64,000 nt of DNA. It comes from Klugiella xanthotipulae. GTDB lineage: Bacteria > Actinomycetota > Actinomycetes > Actinomycetales > Microbacteriaceae. The stretch is from contig NZ_VFPN01000003.1 in NCBI RefSeq assembly GCF_006716695.1, positions 591,057-655,056 on the forward strand. Reading direction: 5' to 3'. Below, piece after piece: positions 26,984 to 35,506 of the stretch. Each line of letters starts with the position of its first letter. Positions within the stretch are counted from its first letter, which is position 1. The translations under genes were made by a program, and so were the position numbers. Under the pieces are notes generated by a model, which saw only the letters and a list, made by a program, of their open reading frames with translations, was not told the origin of the DNA and searched no databases.

Positions 26984-28222
26984 TTACTCGACGGGTGGCA
27001 CCTCGTTGAGCACCCGCTGAGCCACGCGAAAGGCGCTATTGGCCGAGGGGACACCACAGTAGATGGCACTCTGCAGGATAATCTCGGTAATCTCCCCGCG
27101 CGTCACGCCGTTGCGCAGAGCGGCACGCACGTGCATCGCGAGCTCTTCCCAGTGACCGTGGGCAATCAGCGCCGTCAGCGTAATCGCGCTGCGCGTCGTG
27201 CGCGGCAATCCGGGGCGGGTCCAGATTGTGCCCCACGCAAAACGGGTAATCATCTCCTGGAATTCAGCGGTCACCTCATCAATCGCGGCGGTCGCCCGGT
27301 CTACATGGGCATCACCCAGCACCTCGCGACGCACGGCCATACCCGCATCGTAGGGGTCCCCCGGCAGACGACCCGCGGGCGACGCGGCGGAGACCGAGAC
27401 CACCGCCGGGGACTCGGCAACGGCCCGGTCGAAGTGTCGCATCAAGATCTCCGCGATTCGCTCGGGAGCTTCCACCGGCACAAGGTGCGCCGCACCGGGC
27501 ACCCACTCCGCAGAGCCGCGCTGCACGGACCGGGCAATAGCCCAGGAATCCTCATAGGGAGTCACGGTATCAAATTCCCCCGATACCGCAACCACCGGAG
27601 CGGAGATGTCACCGAGCCGGTCGCGCAGGTCAAAATCGGCGAGGGCCTCACAGCAGAAGGCGTAGCCCTGCCGGTCGGTGTCAGAAAGGGCGTGCAGGAG
27701 ACGGCTCGACACCTCCGGCTCACGCTCCATAAATCCGGGGGCAAACCAACGCTGGCCAGAGCCCACAATCATGGTGGGGGTGCCCTGCACCGCCACGGTC
27801 CCGGCACGGTCAAGCCAGCCCTGTCGCTCACCGATCTTAGCCGCCGAGCAGATCACGCCGATACCGGCAAAAAGATCGGGGTAGTCGAGGCCTAATTGCA
27901 GGCCCACAGCACCGCCCAGCGAGTCGCCCGCGTAGAAAACCGGATACCCACCCCACTCGCCCTGTTCACGCATCCCCCCAACCAGACCGGCAACGCCCTC
28001 GGCCAGCTCGGCCATGGTGAAACGCTCCGCCGGGCGTGGACTGTGACCGTGACCGGGGAGATCCCAACCCACCACACGATAGCGAGCGCCGAGAATCCGC
28101 GCGGCACGACCCCACAGGGTGCGGGCGGTGGTGCCGAGAGATGGCCCCACAAGCAGGATCGGTGTGGATATCTCCTCAGTAGCCTCGGAGAGCAGGGCAG
28201 CCTTGAGGATCGGAACGGTCAT
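26984..28222 (-). CDS. pcaL: PcaL: 3-oxoadipate enol-lactonase / 4-carboxymuconolactone decarboxylase fusion
   Basis: The 412-residue protein joins two activities. Residues 1 to about 260 are an alpha/beta hydrolase (PcaD) with nucleophile elbow AGDSLGG, Asp in SGEFDTVTP and His in GAAHLVP. Residues about 285-405 are a carboxymuconolactone decarboxylase (PcaC) with FAWGTIWTRPGL, RTRS-like TTRSAITLTALIAHGHWEEL and IILQSAIYCGVPSANSAF. PcaL fusions are typical of actinobacteria. It catalyses two successive steps to 3-oxoadipate. The start overlaps the end of pcaB by 4 bp. Confidence 0.95.
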   Translation of the reverse strand: MTVPILKAALLSEATEEISTPILLVGPSLGTTARTLWGRAARILGARYRVVGWDLPGHGHSPRPAERFTMAELAEGVAGLVGGMREQGEWGGYPVFYAGDSLGGAVGLQLGLDYPDLFAGIGVICSAAKIGERQGWLDRAGTVAVQGTPTMIVGSGQRWFAPGFMEREPEVSSRLLHALSDTDRQGYAFCCEALADFDLRDRLGDISAPVVAVSGEFDTVTPYEDSWAIARSVQRGSAEWVPGAAHLVPVEAPERIAEILMRHFDRAVAESPAVVSVSAASPAGRLPGDPYDAGMAVRREVLGDAHVDRATAAIDEVTAEFQEMITRFAWGTIWTRPGLPRTTRSAITLTALIAHGHWEELAMHVRAALRNGVTRGEITEIILQSAIYCGVPSANSAFRVAQRVLNEVPPVE

Positions 28223-29607
28223 GATAGGGAGTCTCCTCGGTCGGCGATAATTCTCAGGATCAGCTGCCGAGCCTGGCCCGGATAGGCGACAGGGTCGAGC
28301 AGGTCAGCGAGCAGGGCGTCGCTCACAACGCTGCGGGGCAGGGCCGCACGTAGCAGATCGGGCAGTGAAGCCGTTCCGGCCCGAGTATCGGCAATGGCCG
28401 CCGCAATCTGGGCGGCGCCATCGGGGATACCGGCCTCAGCGAGCAGGGGAACCACAACGGCGGTGATGCGCTCGGTAAGGATCAGTGGGCCGGCCGCATC
28501 CAGATTCGCACGCATCCGCTCGGGGAACACGACCAGGCCCTCCGCCAGTTCACGGGTGAGACTCGCGGCCCCACCAGCCAGGCGCAGAAGCTGGCGCAGC
28601 GGTGCCCACTCGGCATGCCAGGCTCCATCGGGGCGTTCGTCTACAGCGGCAGCGGCAGCGGCAACCACCTGCGCCAGGGCACCGGGAGCTTGGAAGGAGG
28701 CGCTGCGCACCAACACCGACAGCACCGGGTTTTGCTTCTGTGGCATCGCGGAGGAACCACCGCGCCCCTCCACTTGAGGTTCGGCGACCTCAGCGACCTC
28801 GGGCCGGGTCAGGAATGCCACGTCGTTGGCGATGCGAGTACACGCGGCCACGGCCTCGGCGGCAGAACCCGCGATGCGGGTCATGGGCCAGCGCGTCGTC
28901 TGCCAGGGAGCAACAGGCAAGGCGAGCCCCAGACGAGCGGCAAGAGCATCGGTGAGGACGAGAGCATGGTCACCGGCAAACTGGGTGAGGGCGGCCATCG
29001 TGCCAGCGGCACCGCCCCACTGCAAGGGAAGCTGCCGGAGCACATCCGCAACCTGTCGCTCCGCGGCGACGACACCCGCGAGCCACTGGGCCGCGCGCAA
29101 GCCAAATGTGCCGGGCAACGAGTGCTGCCCCAGGGTCCGTGCCACGGCGAGTGTCCCCACATGCTCTCGAGCCAGCCGTTCCAGAGCATCCGCAAGACCG
29201 TTCAGGTCGGCACGTAGCTCGGTGAGCACATCACGCGCGACCAAAAGCAAAGCCGTATCCAGAATGTCCTGACTCGTCGCCCCGACATGCAATCGAGCCG
29301 CGGCACCGGGCGAGGTCTCCCCCACCCGGCGACGCAACGCGCCCAGGAGCGGGATGAGCGGGTTACCGCCCCCCTGTGCCTCCCGGGCAATCTCGGCCAG
29401 GTTGTAGTGCTCCACACGACAGGCCTCGGTCACAACCGGCAGCCATGCGGGGTCGGCCCGGCCACCCTCGACCAGCACCGCCATCCAGGCGCACTCCACA
29501 TCGAGCATGAATTGCAGGATACGCGCGTCAGAACTCAGCAGCGCGGCTGGCGAGTTTACCCACAGGGGGTTCACCAGCCCGAGGTCGTCAATCGTGTTAG
29601 CACTCAT
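28219..29607 (-). CDS. pcaB: 3-carboxy-cis,cis-muconate cycloisomerase
   Basis: A 462-residue member of the fumarase/aspartase superfamily, with the signature loop GRGGSSAMPQKQNP (about residue 275-290) carrying the catalytic Ser, and RTLGQHSLPGTFG and HVGATSQDILDTA as the other conserved regions. PcaB lactonises 3-carboxy-cis,cis-muconate to 4-carboxymuconolactone, the substrate of PcaL. It lies between pcaG and pcaL in the operon, 12 bp after pcaG. Confidence 0.94.
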   Translation of the reverse strand: MSANTIDDLGLVNPLWVNSPAALLSSDARILQFMLDVECAWMAVLVEGGRADPAWLPVVTEACRVEHYNLAEIAREAQGGGNPLIPLLGALRRRVGETSPGAAARLHVGATSQDILDTALLLVARDVLTELRADLNGLADALERLAREHVGTLAVARTLGQHSLPGTFGLRAAQWLAGVVAAERQVADVLRQLPLQWGGAAGTMAALTQFAGDHALVLTDALAARLGLALPVAPWQTTRWPMTRIAGSAAEAVAACTRIANDVAFLTRPEVAEVAEPQVEGRGGSSAMPQKQNPVLSVLVRSASFQAPGALAQVVAAAAAAVDERPDGAWHAEWAPLRQLLRLAGGAASLTRELAEGLVVFPERMRANLDAAGPLILTERITAVVVPLLAEAGIPDGAAQIAAAIADTRAGTASLPDLLRAALPRSVVSDALLADLLDPVAYPGQARQLILRIIADRGDSLS

Positions 29608-29619
29608 TGGTTGCTCAGT

Positions 29620-30174
29620 TTAGGAGAAGTCCAGGAAGACCGTCTCGTTTTCACCCTGGAGTCGGATGTTCCAGAGCAGTGAGCCGTCCTCCTCCCGCTC
29701 GGCGATGAGGGTGCCGCGGCGCTCCGCGGGGAGGTCAGAGAGCAGACCGTCCACGGCAAGCCGCTCCGGGTTCTCCGGCAGGTACACCCTGGTGTGCAGC
29801 TTGTTGAGCAGTCCACGCGCAAACACCACAACCGCGATGAAGGGGGCTTTGCCTTCCTCGGTCACACCCGGATTGACGGTGGTGAACGTGTAGTGACCGT
29901 CATCATCCACGGCGGCACGCCCCCACCCGGTAAAGGTGTGACCGTCGCGCGTGAGCGAACCGGTCCGCTGGGCGATCACACCGTGCTCGTCGGCCTGCCA
30001 GATTTCGAGCAGGCAATCGGGAATCGGCTGGCCGCGGCCATCCGTGACCGTGCCGTGCACACGAATCGACCCACCCTGCCCCGGTGGCACCAATTCGGAG
30101 TCCTTCGGGAACGGCAAGGCGTAGCCGTAAAACGGGCCCACTGTCTGACCAGGGGTTGCGATGAGCTTGCTCAT
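29620..30174 (-). CDS. pcaG: Protocatechuate 3,4-dioxygenase alpha subunit
   Basis: The 184-residue alpha subunit has the intradiol dioxygenase fold (TPGQTVGPFYGYALPF, then IRVHGTVTDGRGQPIPDCLLEIWQAD). It lacks the full set of iron ligands, as usual for alpha chains. With PcaH it opens the ring of protocatechuate to 3-carboxy-cis,cis-muconate. The ATG at 30174 overlaps the pcaH stop codon (ATGA), and a longer upstream frame inside pcaH is ignored. Confidence 0.94.
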   Translation of the reverse strand: MSKLIATPGQTVGPFYGYALPFPKDSELVPPGQGGSIRVHGTVTDGRGQPIPDCLLEIWQADEHGVIAQRTGSLTRDGHTFTGWGRAAVDDDGHYTFTTVNPGVTEEGKAPFIAVVVFARGLLNKLHTRVYLPENPERLAVDGLLSDLPAERRGTLIAEREEDGSLLWNIRLQGENETVFLDFS

Positions 30175-30983
30175 TTGTCGTCCTCCTCCGTGTCCATCCA
30201 CGTGCGATTGCTGCCCGAGAGCACGATATCCCAGGTGTAACCTGTGGCCCACTCATGCTGGGTTACATCGTGATCGTACTGAGCCACCAGGCGGTCACGC
30301 GCCTTCTGATCGGTGATCGATTGGTAGATTGGGTCGAGCGCAAACAGTGGGTCGCCCGGAAAATACATCTGCGTAATCATGCGCTGCGTGAAGTCGGTGC
30401 CAAACAGCGAGAAGTGGATATGTGCGGGCCGCCACGCGTTGTGGTGATTCTTCCACGGGTAGGGACCCGGCTTAATCGTGATGAACTCGTATGAGCCGTC
30501 ATCCCCCGTGAGGCAGCGGCCCACACCCGTGAAATTGGGGTCGATGGGGGCCGGGTGCTGGTCACGCTTGTGGATGTAGCGACCGGCCGAGTTGGCCTGC
30601 CACACCTCCACGAGCTGATTGCGCACGGGGCGGCCATCACCGTCCAAAACCCGCCCACGCACGATCATCCGCTCGCCCAGTGGATCGCCATTGTGCTGAA
30701 TGGTCAGGTCGCTTTCCAACTTGTGTACATCGCGGTGACCGAACGCCGGCGACCACAGTTCGATGGTCTCAGGGTCGGTGTGGCGCAGATCCTTAGTCGG
30801 GTGGCGCAGGATGGAACTCCGATAGGGCGGAAAGTCAATGCGGGGTTGGGTCTCTTCGCTGAGACTCCCCGCGGCCTTCCCTGTCTCATAGGCGCTGTGG
30901 ATGACCCGCATATCCTCGCTGATCTCGGCCTGTGTGTTCGCGGCCGCGTCAGACGAGACGACGGGTTGTTCGGATGGTGTCAC
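30171..30983 (-). CDS. pcaH: Protocatechuate 3,4-dioxygenase beta subunit
   Basis: The 270-residue beta subunit contains the Fe(III) ligands of intradiol dioxygenases: Tyr in AGRYIHKRDQ, Tyr in GPYPWKNH, and the two His in RPAHIHFS. The conserved entry LRGRVLDGDGRPVRNQLVEVWQAN-type motif is present (IVRGRVLDGDGRPV). The GTG start has AAAGGA 6-8 nt upstream. The first 40 residues are a low-complexity leader. It lies 38 bp after pobA, so it joins the same transcript. Confidence 0.95.
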   Translation of the reverse strand: MTPSEQPVVSSDAAANTQAEISEDMRVIHSAYETGKAAGSLSEETQPRIDFPPYRSSILRHPTKDLRHTDPETIELWSPAFGHRDVHKLESDLTIQHNGDPLGERMIVRGRVLDGDGRPVRNQLVEVWQANSAGRYIHKRDQHPAPIDPNFTGVGRCLTGDDGSYEFITIKPGPYPWKNHHNAWRPAHIHFSLFGTDFTQRMITQMYFPGDPLFALDPIYQSITDQKARDRLVAQYDHDVTQHEWATGYTWDIVLSGSNRTWMDTEEDDK

Positions 30984-31021
30984 CGGGTGTCCTTTCGTGT
31001 TCTCTGTCTCTGGTCTGGGGG

Positions 31022-32209
31022 TTAGTTCTGCGGCCAGCCGGTGTAGGCCTCGGCCAGGTAGGTTGATCCCGCGCGGGAGGTGACAATGGAGTTCAGCTCG
31101 GCGAGCTGCCGACGGTTATCAAAGTCGCTCGCGGCCGGCATCGTGTGTAGGAGAGTCGTCATCCAGTAGGAGAAGTTTTGACTCTTCCAGACCCGGTTCA
31201 GGGCACGCTCGCTGTACGCGTCAAGCTCGCGCTGGGAACCAGTCGCGTAAAACTCTGCGAGGGCCAGATGCAGCACCCGCATATCGTTCAGGGCCAGGTT
31301 GAGACCCTTCGCTCCCGTTGGCGGGACCGTGTGGGCAGCATCCCCTGCCAGGAAAAGGTTGCCGTAGCGCATCGGCTCGCAGACGTAGCTGCGGAAGGGC
31401 AGCACCATCTGGTCGAAGATCGGGCCCTCTTTGAGAGAGAAACCGTTACCAGCCACGCGGGCCTGCAGCTCTTCCCAGATCCGGGCCTCACTCCACGCGC
31501 TAGCGTCTTCGGTCGGGTCGCACTGGAAGTACATCCGCTGCACAGTTTCGGTGCGCTGGCTGATCAGGGCAAAGCCACGGTCGGAGTGTGCATAGATCAG
31601 CTCGGGAGCGCTCGGCGGTGCCTCGGTGAGGATACCGAACCAGGCAAAAGGATACTCGCGGAAGTTATCCGTGCGCTCACCCGCAGGGATCAGCTGACGG
31701 CAGATACTGCGCGAGCCGTCGGCCCCCACCACAAAATCACACTCGATCTCGTGGGCCATCCCCTCGGTATCTGTGAACTGGATGCGCGGGCTGCCCAGAA
31801 CGTCGGTCACGGAGGTGTCGGTCACGCTAAAACGTACATCCCCGTCATCCCGCTCACGGGCATCGGCCAGGTCGATGAACACTTCGGTTTGGGGGTAGAG
31901 CCACACCGACTCTCCCACGAGGTCCTGGAAGTCGATACGGTGTCCCTCGCCACTGAAACGTAGCTCAACGCCTTCGTGTTCATCGCCCTCATCGAGCACA
32001 CGGCGAGAAACACCCGAGTCCACCAGCAGCCTGACGCTACCGGCTTCCAAGATGCCCGCCCGGATGGTCTCCTCAATCTGTGTACGAGTGCGCTTCTCAA
32101 TCACGACCGAGTCAATGCCCGAGCGTGCAAGCAGATGGGACAGCATGAGCCCGGCGGGACCGGCCCCCACGATGCCCACCTGCGTACGAATTTTCTGACG
32201 TTCAACCAC
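31022..32209 (-). CDS. pobA: 4-hydroxybenzoate 3-monooxygenase
   Basis: A full-length 395-residue class A flavoprotein hydroxylase. FAD motifs are GIVGAGPAGLMLS (GxGxxG, about 12-24), the DG motif VGADGSRSICR, and LAGDAAHTVPPTGAKGLNLA. The ER/EKRTR segment and RAGILE stretch (about 39-56) match PobA. It converts 4-hydroxybenzoate to protocatechuate with NAD(P)H and O2, feeding PcaHG downstream. The GTG start has GAGAGG upstream. It follows the IclR gene by 57 bp. Confidence 0.94.
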   Translation of the reverse strand: MVERQKIRTQVGIVGAGPAGLMLSHLLARSGIDSVVIEKRTRTQIEETIRAGILEAGSVRLLVDSGVSRRVLDEGDEHEGVELRFSGEGHRIDFQDLVGESVWLYPQTEVFIDLADARERDDGDVRFSVTDTSVTDVLGSPRIQFTDTEGMAHEIECDFVVGADGSRSICRQLIPAGERTDNFREYPFAWFGILTEAPPSAPELIYAHSDRGFALISQRTETVQRMYFQCDPTEDASAWSEARIWEELQARVAGNGFSLKEGPIFDQMVLPFRSYVCEPMRYGNLFLAGDAAHTVPPTGAKGLNLALNDMRVLHLALAEFYATGSQRELDAYSERALNRVWKSQNFSYWMTTLLHTMPAASDFDNRRQLAELNSIVTSRAGSTYLAEAYTGWPQN

Positions 32210-32266
32210 GAATACTCATCCTCTCGACACGGCACAATTTTCCTCAGTATCCCAAGGGATCGGGGG

Positions 32267-33025
32267 CTAGCCCACATGCCTTTCCATTGATTGATAATCC
32301 CGACTCCTCAGGGCGCGCGTAATGCCCTGAGCCGCCACGCGCAGCGGTGGAAGGGCCAGGGTCACCTCCGCAGGGTCACGCGGAACCACCACGCTCAGGG
32401 CCGCGACGACAGCGCCCCCGCGGCCAGCGATGGGCACGGCGATTCCCGAGGTGTCCACATGCTGCGCTCCCTCAATCACGGCGTAGCCTTCCCGGCGAAT
32501 TTGGGCGAGACGATTCCCGATACCGGGCATCCGCTCCGCATGGGCACGGATATAGTCCTCACGGCGAAGCGGCTCGGAAAACGCCATGATAGCCAGACCG
32601 GCGGAGGAGGAGTGCACAGGCAGGCGGCCAGCAAGCGTCACCGCGTTGGTCACCGAACCCCGGCGAGAGTAGCACTCCACGAATACCACCTCTTCGCCGC
32701 GCAGCACGCCCAACTGCGTGTGCTGCTTGACGACGCTGTGCACATCTTCCATAAAGGGGCGGGCCGCGGTGCGCAGCTCCTGGGCGACCGAGCCGCGGTT
32801 GGCCAGTTCCCACAGGGCCAGGCCCAGACGCACGGTGCCGTCGGTTCCCCGCTCGACCCAGCCAAATGTCATGAGTTCCCGAACCAATCGGTGAACGGTC
32901 GCGAGGGGCAACTCAGCCTCGGCCGCAATGCGGGTAATCGACATATTTGCCCGCCCGGCATCAAGGGTGTCAAGAACCCGCACGACACGGCTAATCATGG
33001 ACTCCCCCGATGATGAGTTTGCCAC
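32267..33025 (-). CDS. IclR-family regulator of the pob/pca cluster
   Basis: The 252-residue protein has an IclR winged helix (SMISRVVRVLDTLDAGRANM, then TRIAAEAELPLATVHRLVRELMTFGWV) and an effector domain (RGSVTNAVTLAGRLPVHSSSAGLAIMAF; GIAVPIAGRGGAVVAALSV). It is divergent from pcaK and leads pobA-pcaHGBL, so it probably controls 4-hydroxybenzoate use, alone or with the second IclR gene. An upstream frame reaches 33259, but the GTG at 33025 has GAGGAGG 4-5 nt before it and leaves the promoter region free. The effector cannot be read from sequence. Confidence 0.88.
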   Translation of the reverse strand: MANSSSGESMISRVVRVLDTLDAGRANMSITRIAAEAELPLATVHRLVRELMTFGWVERGTDGTVRLGLALWELANRGSVAQELRTAARPFMEDVHSVVKQHTQLGVLRGEEVVFVECYSRRGSVTNAVTLAGRLPVHSSSAGLAIMAFSEPLRREDYIRAHAERMPGIGNRLAQIRREGYAVIEGAQHVDTSGIAVPIAGRGGAVVAALSVVVPRDPAEVTLALPPLRVAAQGITRALRSRDYQSMERHVG

Positions 33026-33093
33026 GGGTCCTCCTCTACAGCGCCGTTGGTGGGGATCGTGTGGATGCGCCCCCACGCATCCAACTATTCTCA

Positions 33094-33120
33094 TGTTCGC
33101 ATATCGAACAGTCGTTCGCA
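33094..33120. promoter_or_regulatory. IclR-type operator, copy 1 (iclR/pobA side)
   Basis: TGTTCG-CATAT-CGAACA (33094-33110) is a perfect inverted repeat. A direct half-site GTTCGCA follows at 33114-33120, exactly 19 bp after the first GTTCGCA. The copy lies 69 bp upstream of the iclR start codon, and resembles the known palindrome-plus-direct-repeat sites of PcaU and PobR. Confidence 0.75.
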
Positions 33121-33168
33121 AATTTCCAATGACTGGCAAACCCGCACGCAACGTGATATAAATTTCAG

Positions 33169-33196
33169 ATGTTCGCATTACGAACATGTGTCCGCA
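33169..33196. promoter_or_regulatory. IclR-type operator, copy 2 (pcaK side)
   Basis: ATGTTCG-CATTA-CGAACAT (33169-33187) is a perfect palindrome with 7-bp arms, followed by GTCCGCA at 33190-33196, again 19 bp from the first half-site. The whole element of about 30 bp repeats copy 1, including the trailing CGCAAATT. It lies about 75 bp before the pcaK start. Confidence 0.75.
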
Positions 33197-33268
33197 AATT
33201 GCATTTTGTCTGCGGCCAAAACTGACCTCCCCCGTTATTGCGGCCGGTCTACAGAGCAAGGAGGCTCC

Positions 33269-34543
33269 GTGGAAAAGAAACCCCAGACGCTATTCGGCAT
33301 CAGCTGGCCCGTCTTATTGTGCTGGATCACCATCGCCCTTGACGGATTTGATTTGGTGGTACTCGGCACCGTTATCCCCACACTCGTAGAAACTGGAGAT
33401 ATTGGCTTTGACGGACCCTCCGCCACATTTGTGTCCACAATCGGCCTCGTGGGCGTGGGGATGGGTGCCGTGCTCATCGGACCGCTCGCCGACAACTTCG
33501 GCCGCCGTCGCGCCCTGATAGCCTGCGTCGCGCTCTTCTCGGTCTGTACCTTCGGCATCGCCCTCGCGCCCAGCGTGATGGTGTTTGGTATTCTGCGTTT
33601 CCTCGCCGGACTGGGCCTCGGGGCCTGCCTACCCACCGTGCTCGCCTACATGAGCGAGTTCACCCCCGCACACCGCACGGGCCGCGGCACCACAACCACG
33701 ATGACCGGCTACCACGTGGGAGCCGTGCTCACGGCCCTGCTCGCGCTCATCATCATCCCCGATTGGCGCATGATGTTCGTGATCGGCGGGGTCGCGGGCA
33801 TCCTCGTGCTGCCATTCATCTGGGCCAAGCTGCCCGAATCAGAGTCCTTCACCACCGCGCAGAGCATCGCCCAGAGCGACGGCACCAAGATCGTGGCAGC
33901 CTCCACCCCCACCGACCTGGTGCGTAAGCCGTATCTCTTTATCAGCCTGGGCATCTGGGCCGCATCATTCATGGGGCTCCTGCTCGTCTACGGCCTCAAC
34001 ACCTGGCTACCACAGCTCATGCGTGAAGCCGGGTATGAACTGGGTGACAGCCTCGCCTTCCTGCTGGTACTCAACGTGGGTGCCGTGGTGGGACTGCTGC
34101 TGGCGGGGGTTGTGGCCGACCGACGGGGCCTCAAGACCGTCACGCTCACGTGGTTTTTCCTCGCCGCGATCTTCCTCGCGGCGCTCAGCATTCGGATGGA
34201 CAGCATGGTTATTCTCTACCTCGCCGTCTTCATCACGGGCGTGTTTGTATTCTCCGCCCAGGTGCTCATCTACGCCTACGTCAGCAAGCTCTACCCGGTA
34301 CGCGTGCGCGGAACAGCGCTCGGCTTCGCCGCGGGCGTGGGTCGCGCCGGTGCCATCTGTGGGCCCTTCATCACGGGCACGCTCGTGTCCGCCGGCATCG
34401 CCTACCCGTGGGGCTTCTACCTCTTTGCCGGGGCCGCCCTGCTCGCGGTCGTGGCGCTGCTTTTCCTGCCGCGGAAGTCGCCGGCCGTGATCGAGGCTGA
34501 GGCGCGGGAAGCAGCCGAGACGGAGGCCACCATCACCGCCTAG
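33269..34543 (+). CDS. pcaK: MFS aromatic acid:H+ symporter, PcaK-like
   Basis: The 424-residue transporter has 12 predicted helices and AAHS-family features: the first-helix DGFDLVVLGTVIPTL motif (an Asp pair known to be needed in PcaK), LADNFGRRRAL in loop 2-3, and VADRRGLK in loop 8-9. Members import 4-hydroxybenzoate or protocatechuate with protons. It is divergent from the iclR-pobA-pca operon. The GTG start follows AAGGAGG by 4 nt, which sets the start over a frame opening further upstream. Confidence 0.9.
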   Translation: MEKKPQTLFGISWPVLLCWITIALDGFDLVVLGTVIPTLVETGDIGFDGPSATFVSTIGLVGVGMGAVLIGPLADNFGRRRALIACVALFSVCTFGIALAPSVMVFGILRFLAGLGLGACLPTVLAYMSEFTPAHRTGRGTTTTMTGYHVGAVLTALLALIIIPDWRMMFVIGGVAGILVLPFIWAKLPESESFTTAQSIAQSDGTKIVAASTPTDLVRKPYLFISLGIWAASFMGLLLVYGLNTWLPQLMREAGYELGDSLAFLLVLNVGAVVGLLLAGVVADRRGLKTVTLTWFFLAAIFLAALSIRMDSMVILYLAVFITGVFVFSAQVLIYAYVSKLYPVRVRGTALGFAAGVGRAGAICGPFITGTLVSAGIAYPWGFYLFAGAALLAVVALLFLPRKSPAVIEAEAREAAETEATITA

Positions 34544-34561
34544 TGTCATTCCGCAACGACC

Positions 34562-34597
34562 CCGGTGGGGATGCCGAGCACCCGGCATCCCCACCGG
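34562..34597. terminator. Bidirectional intrinsic terminator after pcaK
   Basis: A perfect 15-bp GC-rich stem (CCGGTGGGGATGCCG / CGGCATCCCCACCGG) with a 6-nt loop lies between convergent pcaK and ccdA-like genes. No strong T-tract is visible. Confidence 0.75.
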
Positions 34598-34623
34598 ACG
34601 AAGGAAGAGCAAACAGAACGCCG

Positions 34624-35496
34624 CTACGCCTCGGTGCTCTCCTGAACGCGCTCCCGGCCTCTCCGGCGGCCCCGGAGCACCGCTGCAGCCCACACCCCGA
34701 GCGCCACCACCGCCGCCACGATCACAAATACCGCGTTCGGAATCTCCGCAGCCCACCCCTGCACCGCCACCTGTACATCGTTGACCACCCGAGTCGGAAC
34801 CAACTCGGGTAGGTCGTTGAACCCGTTGGTCACCAGCATGAGCACCCCCACCGCAATCAGCAGTGTGCCCGTGATGGTGGAGGTGGTGTGCAGCGTGAGT
34901 CGGCCGATGCGGACGGTGCGGCCGCGCATCCATCGCCGCCCGCTCAGGTTTCCGCGTGACCATACGGCCGCAATAATGAAGAGCGGGAGGGCCATCCCCA
35001 GCGCATAGAGCGCCAGAAGAACGCCGCCCAGCAGGGGCTGACCGCTCGCGGCCGCGAGCGTAAGCACAGCCCCAAGGATTGGCCCGGTGCAGAAGCCCAC
35101 CACGCCCGAGACAAGCCCCAATAGGTAGGCATTGAGCCCGGCGGCACGAGTGCCCAGCTTGTCTGCGGCAGACTCCCGCGCCCGGGGCAGAAGCCGCCCC
35201 AGGTCGAAACCACCGCCCAGCAGCTGAATGAGGCCCATCACGATCACGAGACATCCGGCCAAGACGATCAGCAGGGTGCGCTGGGCAAGGAGGAACGAAC
35301 CCAGGACGGCCGCCCCGGCACCGAGCGGCACGAGCGTGGTCGCCAAGCCCAGGTAGAAGAGGCCCGCGTGGGCGAGAAACCGGGTCACGCTTGTCACGGT
35401 GATCGCAAAAAACGAGGGGAGCAGCAGCGCGCCGCACGGACTGAGCAACGCCAGGATACCGGCGAGAAACGCGGTCAGGTAGCCGACCTCGGTCAT
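34624..35496 (-). CDS. ccdA: CcdA/DsbD-type thiol:disulfide membrane transporter
   Basis: The 290-residue membrane protein has the CcdA core of six helices. The two redox cysteines lie in LALLSPCGALLLP (first helix) and GVVGFCTGPILGAVL (fourth helix). These move electrons from cytoplasmic thioredoxin to extracytoplasmic partners. A C-terminal extension adds one more helix and a basic tail. It lies 10 bp after a DsbA-like gene, an obvious functional pair for oxidative folding or reduction outside the membrane. Confidence 0.88.
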   Translation of the reverse strand: MTEVGYLTAFLAGILALLSPCGALLLPSFFAITVTSVTRFLAHAGLFYLGLATTLVPLGAGAAVLGSFLLAQRTLLIVLAGCLVIVMGLIQLLGGGFDLGRLLPRARESAADKLGTRAAGLNAYLLGLVSGVVGFCTGPILGAVLTLAAASGQPLLGGVLLALYALGMALPLFIIAAVWSRGNLSGRRWMRGRTVRIGRLTLHTTSTITGTLLIAVGVLMLVTNGFNDLPELVPTRVVNDVQVAVQGWAAEIPNAVFVIVAAVVALGVWAAAVLRGRRRGRERVQESTEA

Positions 35497-35506
35497 GCCG
35501 ACACGG

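Noticed and set aside
34007..35437. 476-codon minus-strand open frame across pcaK end and ccdA
   Set aside because: It covers two well-supported genes in other frames and a terminator; the product is low-complexity, Arg/Gly-rich.
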